From the NCBI GenBank assembly GCA_030679635.1, contig JAUXSZ010000043.1, positions 1-9,714 of the forward strand: a stretch of 9,714 bases of DNA, in the 5' to 3' direction. This document shows positions 6,067 through 9,714 of the stretch, piece after piece. The notes under the pieces are model-generated. The model made no database searches and was not told the DNA's origin. It saw nothing but the letters and a program-made list of their open reading frames with translations. The translations under genes and the position numbers were made by a program. This DNA is from Sulfuricurvum sp. (GTDB lineage Bacteria > Campylobacterota > Campylobacteria > Campylobacterales > Sulfurimonadaceae). The number at the start of each line of letters is the position of its first letter. The first letter of the stretch is position 1.

Positions 6067-6659
6067 AAGATGATAAAGAAACTATCGTTGGTTTCGTTAC
6101 AACCGGAAAAGATGTAACGCATGAAACGCTTCTCAATCAAGAGATACAACGTATTGCAACAATCGATCACTTAACCGGTGTTTACAATCGACATAAATTT
6201 GAAGAGCTCTTTACATTGGAAGCTGAGCGCGCACGCAGGTTTTCACTTCCCCTTTCGTTGATACTTATCGATATTGATCATTTCAAATTGGTTAATGATA
6301 CCTACGGCCATGACACCGGAGATGAAGTACTCAAACAATTGGCCAATATAGTGCAAGAAAATATCCGTAAGTTAGATGTTTTTGCACGTTGGGGAGGGGA
6401 AGAGTTTCTGCTATTATGCCCGAGCACCGATTTGGACAATATCCAAATACTTGCGGATAAATTACGGTTGGCAGTTGATAATTCTACATTTCCTAAAGTC
6501 AACCATCTAACTATAAGTATTGGCGTGAGTACGTTTGAAAAAAGCGACAGCTTTTCTGAACTCTTCAAACGTGCAGACCAAGGACTCTATTATGCAAAAA
6601 AACAAGGGAGAAACCAGGTGTATACTATTGAATGCCAAAATTGTGACGAGAGAGCATAA
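5967..6659 (+). CDS. GGDEF (diguanylate cyclase) domain; 3' part of the frameshifted PAS-GGDEF gene
   Basis: This is the downstream frame of the broken gene. The ATG at 5967 has no ribosome binding site and its first 18 or so residues are the upstream gene read out of frame, so it is probably not a true start. Meaningful coding begins in the A8 run at 6018-6025 with KKNGDLYYEDKTITPLK, the end of PAS3 (GFVTTGKDVTHE). Then comes a complete GGDEF domain: DHLTGVYNRHKF (residues 67-78 of this frame), LILIDIDHFKLVND with the metal-binding Asp102, and the active loop RWGGEEF (141-147). An RKLD inhibitory-site motif lies five residues before GGEEF (134-137), and AKKQGRNQV is near the end. The family makes c-di-GMP from two GTP and the RxxD site gives product inhibition. 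All key residues are intact, suggesting a recent break, slippage or a sequence error. The end is 14 bases from the converging EAL/HDOD gene. Confidence 0.82.
   Translation: MENNFEWRNFPRNDHQQKKNGDLYYEDKTITPLKDDKETIVGFVTTGKDVTHETLLNQEIQRIATIDHLTGVYNRHKFEELFTLEAERARRFSLPLSLILIDIDHFKLVNDTYGHDTGDEVLKQLANIVQENIRKLDVFARWGGEEFLLLCPSTDLDNIQILADKLRLAVDNSTFPKVNHLTISIGVSTFEKSDSFSELFKRADQGLYYAKKQGRNQVYTIECQNCDERA
6018..6025 (+). repeat. A8 homopolymer at the frame break in the PAS-GGDEF gene
   Basis: Eight A residues lie in AACAG-A8-TGGAG. In the upstream frame this reads AAC AGA AAA AAA ATG; with nine A residues it would read AAC AGA AAA AAA AAT GGA and continue into the PAS3 end and GGDEF domain. A -1 ribosomal slip on A AAA AAA, or addition of one A during transcription or replication, would have the same effect. 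No strong stimulatory hairpin was noticed just downstream. Confidence 0.85.
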
Positions 6660-6673
6660 GAAAATATAAATTT

Positions 6674-7885
6674 TTATAATTTAGTTTTATCAACATGAAT
6701 ATTGCTGAGTTCTAAAGCATAAAGTATTTGTGTAATATCAATCTTTTCAAAATTATTACATAGTAGTTGTTTCAAGTATTCTCTTTCAGCGTGCTCTGCC
6801 TTTTTAAAACTGGTTAAAAATTTTCCCCGTTTTTCAACTACAAGATCTGTGATGTCCTTGTGCATGTTAAGGCCTTTTACCACATTTTTAATGTCCGTAT
6901 CAAAAAGAGCATCTAACATTGAGAACATACCCGAAAGATATGCTTTGTCTTTTTCACTATGATGGGCATCATCTTCCATTCTTTCTGCTCTTTTGGTAGC
7001 AATGCTCATGATGGCCTCAGATATCGGGTTATCAGAAAGTTCGGCGTAGAGATACAAAAGGAGCCATCGTAACAATTTATCTCTACCAAGCAGTGTAATG
7101 ATCTGAGTAATAGATTCGATTTTACTGTGAAATTTCCCTTGATTGTTAATAAATTTAATCAATTTATACGACAAATCTGCTCTTTGTTTGATATAGGAGT
7201 CTATTTCCGATGTTTGGCCGTCAGTTCTGATCAATCTTATCAAGTTTAAAATGACCATCTGGGTTGCATCTTTATACCTGTCCATCTCTATAACTTCAGG
7301 TTTGTGAAGATAATAACCTTGAAATAGGTCAAATCCCATCGCTATATATTTTTTATAATCTTCTTCAGTTTCAACTTTTTCAGCAAGTACTTGTATCCCC
7401 AATTGTTTGATTTTACTCATAACATTTTTCAAATTTTGTTGCTGTGCACTCAGTACATCCATTTTTACTATATGAATATACTTAAATATGGGTGTGAATT
7501 TTTTAATCATTTCAGCACTGCAATCAAAATCATCGATTGCGATTTTAAAACCTCTTTTATTGTACTGTTTGATTCTTGAAAGAACTTTTTCATTCAAATC
7601 AGTTGTCTCTAAAATCTCTAAAACAAATCTATCTTTATCTAAAACATCAATAATCCCGGAAGTCAAAGCATGTTCATCTAAATTAATAAAAGCGATCCCT
7701 TTATCTCCCAATAACTCATCGGTACTAATATTTGTCAGTGTGTTTAAAAGAACTTGAGATGTGGCTCGAATATTTGTTGGAAATTCTCTAATCCCATGAG
7801 TATGGTCTCTAAACAGCAATTCGTAGGCAAAAAGCTTACCTTGATGATCGAAAATTTTTTGTTTTGCTAAATATACTGTATGCAA
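6674..7885 (-). CDS. YuxH-like protein: EAL-type domain plus HDOD domain
   Basis: This 403-residue cytosolic signalling protein has an N-terminal EAL-like domain (about 1-200). The signature reads YELLFR (Glu22-Leu-Leu) instead of EAL, as is usual in the YuxH group. Other positions used by active c-di-GMP phosphodiesterases are present: Asn68 (FINLD), Glu90 and Glu93 (LEILET), Asp118-Asp119 (IDDFD), Lys141 (VKMD), Glu169/Glu172 (AEKVET) and Gln189 (FQGYYLHKPE). Whether it hydrolyses or only binds c-di-GMP cannot be decided from sequence. The C-terminal half (about 205-390) is an HDOD domain, including LIKFINNQGK and ITLLGRDKLLRWLLL; it is an HD-like fold usually without metal ligands and is used in signalling. 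The start is TTG at 7885: an in-frame stop lies just upstream, and the first internal Met is at 126, beyond the EAL signature. It is the second gene of an operon, 30 bases after the SixA-type gene. Confidence 0.9.
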   Translation of the reverse strand: MHTVYLAKQKIFDHQGKLFAYELLFRDHTHGIREFPTNIRATSQVLLNTLTNISTDELLGDKGIAFINLDEHALTSGIIDVLDKDRFVLEILETTDLNEKVLSRIKQYNKRGFKIAIDDFDCSAEMIKKFTPIFKYIHIVKMDVLSAQQQNLKNVMSKIKQLGIQVLAEKVETEEDYKKYIAMGFDLFQGYYLHKPEVIEMDRYKDATQMVILNLIRLIRTDGQTSEIDSYIKQRADLSYKLIKFINNQGKFHSKIESITQIITLLGRDKLLRWLLLYLYAELSDNPISEAIMSIATKRAERMEDDAHHSEKDKAYLSGMFSMLDALFDTDIKNVVKGLNMHKDITDLVVEKRGKFLTSFKKAEHAEREYLKQLLCNNFEKIDITQILYALELSNIHVDKTKL

Positions 7886-7899
7886 AATTCCACCATCTT
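7886..7899 (-). promoter_or_regulatory. Weak ribosome binding site for the TTG-started EAL/HDOD gene
   Basis: On the minus strand the leader reads AGATGGTGGAATT before the TTG start; GGTGGA is the best match to the anti-Shine-Dalgarno sequence, 3-4 bases before the start. The in-frame stop TAA just upstream excludes a longer protein. The weak site, short spacing and TTG suggest modest translation, perhaps coupled to the upstream gene. Confidence 0.5.
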
Positions 7900-7915
7900 A
7901 TCTTTATTTTTTATT

Positions 7916-8413
7916 CTATTCTTTGTGTTTTTTGGGATACTCAAACGATATGAATTTAGCTGTCTCTTTTTCTATACTTTGCCAATCATCACTTTTAAAC
8001 GTAACACAAAAAATACCGCAGGTTGGAATATTATCAATTTCATATCCGCTGATATATTCTGCAAATCGGGTAAAGCCAGGATTGTGACCAATGATAAAAA
8101 CACTCTTTTTTGAAGAGGATATTTTTTTTAAAATGTCCTCTATCTGATTGATATCGGCCATATACAAGCCCTCTTCATACACAATCTTTTTCGTATTATA
8201 CCCCACTTTTTTGGCAATCTCTTTTGCGGTCATTTTAGCTCGAAGTGCTGGACTCGATATAATGAGATCAGGGTGGACTTTTTTTTGTGCCAATACCTCC
8301 CCCATAAAAAGGGCATTTTTTTTGCCTCTCTTGTTTAACGGTCTTTCAAAATCGGTCAAAGCAGGATTATTCCAATCCGATTTTCCATGTCTGATGATAT
8401 AAAGAGTTTTCAT
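7916..8413 (-). CDS. SixA-type histidine phosphatase family protein
   Basis: This 165-residue protein belongs to the histidine phosphatase (phosphoglycerate mutase-like) superfamily, in the short SixA form. The catalytic motif is IIRHGKSDW, with the phospho-accepting His9 flanked by Arg8. Supporting residues are Arg58 in SSPALRAKMTA, Glu80/Glu81 in YEEGLY, and the second active-site His110 in GHNPGFT. In E. coli SixA removes phosphate from phosphohistidine in His-containing phosphotransfer (Hpt) or PTS proteins. Whether this one acts on phosphohistidine or on a small molecule is not shown by the sequence. There is no signal peptide, so it is cytosolic. The start is ATG at 8413 with AAGGAA (8419-8424 on the minus strand). 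It is the first gene of a two-gene operon with the EAL/HDOD gene and is divergent from gltA. The coding strand carries three separate A8 runs yet remains in frame. Confidence 0.9.
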   Translation of the reverse strand: MKTLYIIRHGKSDWNNPALTDFERPLNKRGKKNALFMGEVLAQKKVHPDLIISSPALRAKMTAKEIAKKVGYNTKKIVYEEGLYMADINQIEDILKKISSSKKSVFIIGHNPGFTRFAEYISGYEIDNIPTCGIFCVTFKSDDWQSIEKETAKFISFEYPKKHKE

Positions 8414-8443
8414 GTAAATTCCTTTTTATATTTATGACTATTG

Positions 8444-8465
8444 TAAACCTAAAATGATAGGTTTA
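8444..8465. repeat. Inverted repeat TAAACCTA / TAGGTTTA (possible operator)
   Basis: Two perfect 8-base arms (8444-8451 and 8458-8465) are separated by 6 bases. The repeat lies 31 bases upstream of the SixA-type start and about 108 bases upstream of gltA, so it would overlap or sit near the promoter of the minus-strand operon. It has the size and spacing of a dimeric-regulator site; no regulator is identified. Confidence 0.45.
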
Positions 8466-8528
8466 ATGTTATAAAAAAACAAATATTTGCTGTTTTAATT
8501 TGATTTATTTTATAGAGTGCTTAAGCTA

Positions 8529-8534
8529 GATAAT
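8529..8534 (+). promoter_or_regulatory. -10 box candidate for gltA
   Basis: GATAAT within TAGATAATAATAAC lies about 39 bases before the gltA start, giving a predicted leader of about 30 bases. No -35 box is found at normal spacing. Confidence 0.35.
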
Positions 8535-8572
8535 AATAACATCTACAAATCTTTCATTTGGAGATGCCCATT

Positions 8573-9714
8573 ATGAACACGGTTACCCTTACTGATAATC
8601 GTACAGGGAAAAGCTATGAACTTCCGATTCTAAAGCCGACTCTAGGGCCAAATGTAATCGATATAAGGGCTCTTTATAAAGAGACGGGGATGTTCACGTA
8701 TGATCCTGGATTCACCTCTACCGCCAGTTGCAGCTCGAGTATCACCTATATTGATGGCGAGAAAGGAGAGCTCTTATACCGTGGCTATGACATCTGTGAT
8801 TTGGCAACCAAGAAGAACTACCTTGACGTATGCCATTTACTTCTCACCGGAAAACTTCCATCTGAAATGGAGCGTGCAGGCTTGGATATGGAACTGCGTA
8901 AGCGCGCTTTTGTGCATGAAGGACTCAAAGGGCTCATAAATTCTTTTCCTGATCGCGCGCATCCCATGGCGATGATGTCCTCTGCTGTCGCAGCATTATC
9001 AACGTTTTATTTTGAGCATCTAAATGTTACGACGCACGAAGATGCACAGGTGATGGCCAGACGTATTATCGCAAAAATACCTACATTAGCGGCCTTTACA
9101 TACCGGCACTCATTGGGAATCCCTTATATTTATCCCGACATTGAACGCTCTTTTACCGAAAACTTTCTCTATATGATGCGTGCTTATCCGGGGGAGAATC
9201 TTGAAATACGTGATGTTGAAGTTCGTGCTTTGGATACGATTTTCACCCTGCATGCTGATCACGAGCAAAATGCTTCAACGTCTACCGTGCGTGCTGTCGC
9301 ATCAACAGGGGCCCATCCCTATGCTGCTATTTCAGCCGGGATTGATGCATTATGGGGAAGGGCACATGGCGGTGCAAACGAATCGGTCATTGCCCAACTA
9401 GAACTCATTGGAGACGTTGATAAAGTAGATGAATTTATCAAAAGGGCCAAAGACCCTGAGGATGTTTTCAGATTAATGGGATTCGGTCACCGTGTGTATA
9501 AAAATTTTGATCCCCGTGCTAGGATTTTAAAAACACTTCTGGATGAACTCAAAGATGAGTTGGGAATCGATAGCAATTTACTCAAAATTGCTAAGCGTGT
9601 TGAAGATATCGCGCTGAGTGACGACTATTTTATTCAACGAAAGCTTTACCCTAATATTGACTTTTATTCAGGTCTTATTTTAACCGCCTTGAAAATTCCA
9701 AAATCGATGTTTAC
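8573..9714 (+). CDS. gltA: Citrate synthase, type II (partial, 3' end beyond window)
   Basis: 380 codons are visible, open to the window edge; E. coli GltA has 427 residues, so about 45-50 are missing. The enzyme condenses oxaloacetate and acetyl-CoA to citrate. Signatures are FTLHADHEQNASTSTVR (about 224-240), WGRAHGGANE with catalytic His265, MGFGHRVYKNFDPRA with His306, and IDFYSG with catalytic Asp363. These match E. coli His264, His305 and Asp362 with an offset of one. The N-terminal GEKGELLYRGYDI segment (62-74) is also typical. E. coli Cys206, linked to NADH inhibition, appears to be replaced by Gly207, judged from memory of the E. coli sequence. I chose the ATG at 8573, nine bases after TTGGAG (8558-8563). 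An in-frame ATG at 8564 touches that ribosome binding site and is less likely. It is transcribed away from the SixA-type operon. Confidence 0.96.
   Translation, partial: MNTVTLTDNRTGKSYELPILKPTLGPNVIDIRALYKETGMFTYDPGFTSTASCSSSITYIDGEKGELLYRGYDICDLATKKNYLDVCHLLLTGKLPSEMERAGLDMELRKRAFVHEGLKGLINSFPDRAHPMAMMSSAVAALSTFYFEHLNVTTHEDAQVMARRIIAKIPTLAAFTYRHSLGIPYIYPDIERSFTENFLYMMRAYPGENLEIRDVEVRALDTIFTLHADHEQNASTSTVRAVASTGAHPYAAISAGIDALWGRAHGGANESVIAQLELIGDVDKVDEFIKRAKDPEDVFRLMGFGHRVYKNFDPRARILKTLLDELKDELGIDSNLLKIAKRVEDIALSDDYFIQRKLYPNIDFYSGLILTALKIPKSMF

Larger units (their letters stand above)
8414..8572. promoter_or_regulatory. Divergent promoter region between the SixA-type gene and gltA
   Basis: This AT-rich 159-base region must drive transcription both ways. 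It contains an 8-base inverted repeat (8444-8465) and a 10-base palindrome, CAAATATTTG (8480-8489). Toward gltA a -10-like GATAAT lies at 8529-8534 just after the small palindrome GCTTAAGC (8519-8526). No convincing -35 boxes are seen in either direction. Confidence 0.45.

Noticed and set aside
6660..6682. AT-only hairpin TATAAATTTTTATA between the converging GGDEF and EAL/HDOD genes as a bidirectional terminator
   Set aside because: The stem has no G or C pairs and overlaps the end of the EAL/HDOD gene; such stems arise easily in AT-rich DNA.
7880..8402. Plus-strand open frames opposite the SixA-type gene
   Set aside because: They are antisense to a gene with intact RHG and GHNPG motifs; no independent support.
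8700..9401. Two open frames of 79 and 73 codons on the plus strand in the gltA region
   Set aside because: They are in another frame inside citrate synthase, whose own frame is open from 8573 to the window end with all catalytic motifs.
1..9714. CRISPR arrays, insertion sequences, tRNA genes or a defence system
   Set aside because: No regularly spaced repeats, transposase motifs, terminal inverted repeats, tRNA-like folds with the GTTCRA motif, or nuclease/toxin domains were seen on either strand.

Overview
The window looks like chromosomal DNA of a low-GC Campylobacterota (formerly Epsilonproteobacteria). Two things point there: an OorA-B-C type 2-oxoglutarate:acceptor oxidoreductase operon, and next to it a small protein of the DUF2018/HP0242 family, which I know only from this phylum. 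Several c-di-GMP proteins and a periplasmic-sensor PAS-GGDEF protein suggest a free-living relative (Sulfurimonas, Sulfuricurvum or Sulfurospirillum-like) rather than Helicobacter. The genus assignment is a guess.

Layout. 1-1673 (+): the end of oorA, then oorB and oorC, tightly packed and closed by a hairpin. 1814-2110 (+): the DUF2018 protein. 2138-2558 (+): rnpB, the RNase P RNA, complete, with an enlarged P12 region. 2660-3682 (-): an HD-GYP protein. 3683-3927: a divergent intergenic region with a long imperfect palindrome. 3928-6659 (+): a secreted/membrane sensor with a periplasmic binding domain, one transmembrane helix, three PAS domains and a GGDEF domain. It is split by a -1 frame break exactly at an A8 run (6018-6025). 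6674-7885 (-) and 7916-8413 (-): an EAL-like/HDOD protein preceded in the same operon by a SixA-type histidine phosphatase. 8573-9714 (+): gltA, citrate synthase, running off the window.

How the genes fit together. The two ends are central carbon metabolism: citrate synthase and the ferredoxin-linked 2-oxoglutarate oxidoreductase act in the oxidative or reductive TCA cycle. Between them lies a block of c-di-GMP signalling genes covering all three domain classes: a GGDEF synthase (currently out of frame with its sensor), an HD-GYP phosphodiesterase with an intact motif set, and a YuxH-like EAL/HDOD protein whose activity is uncertain. I see no mobile element, CRISPR array, tRNA gene or defence system. 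The strongest point for follow-up is the A8 frame break, which would uncouple a sensor from its diguanylate cyclase output. It could be a sequencing error, a fixed mutation, phase variation or programmed slippage.
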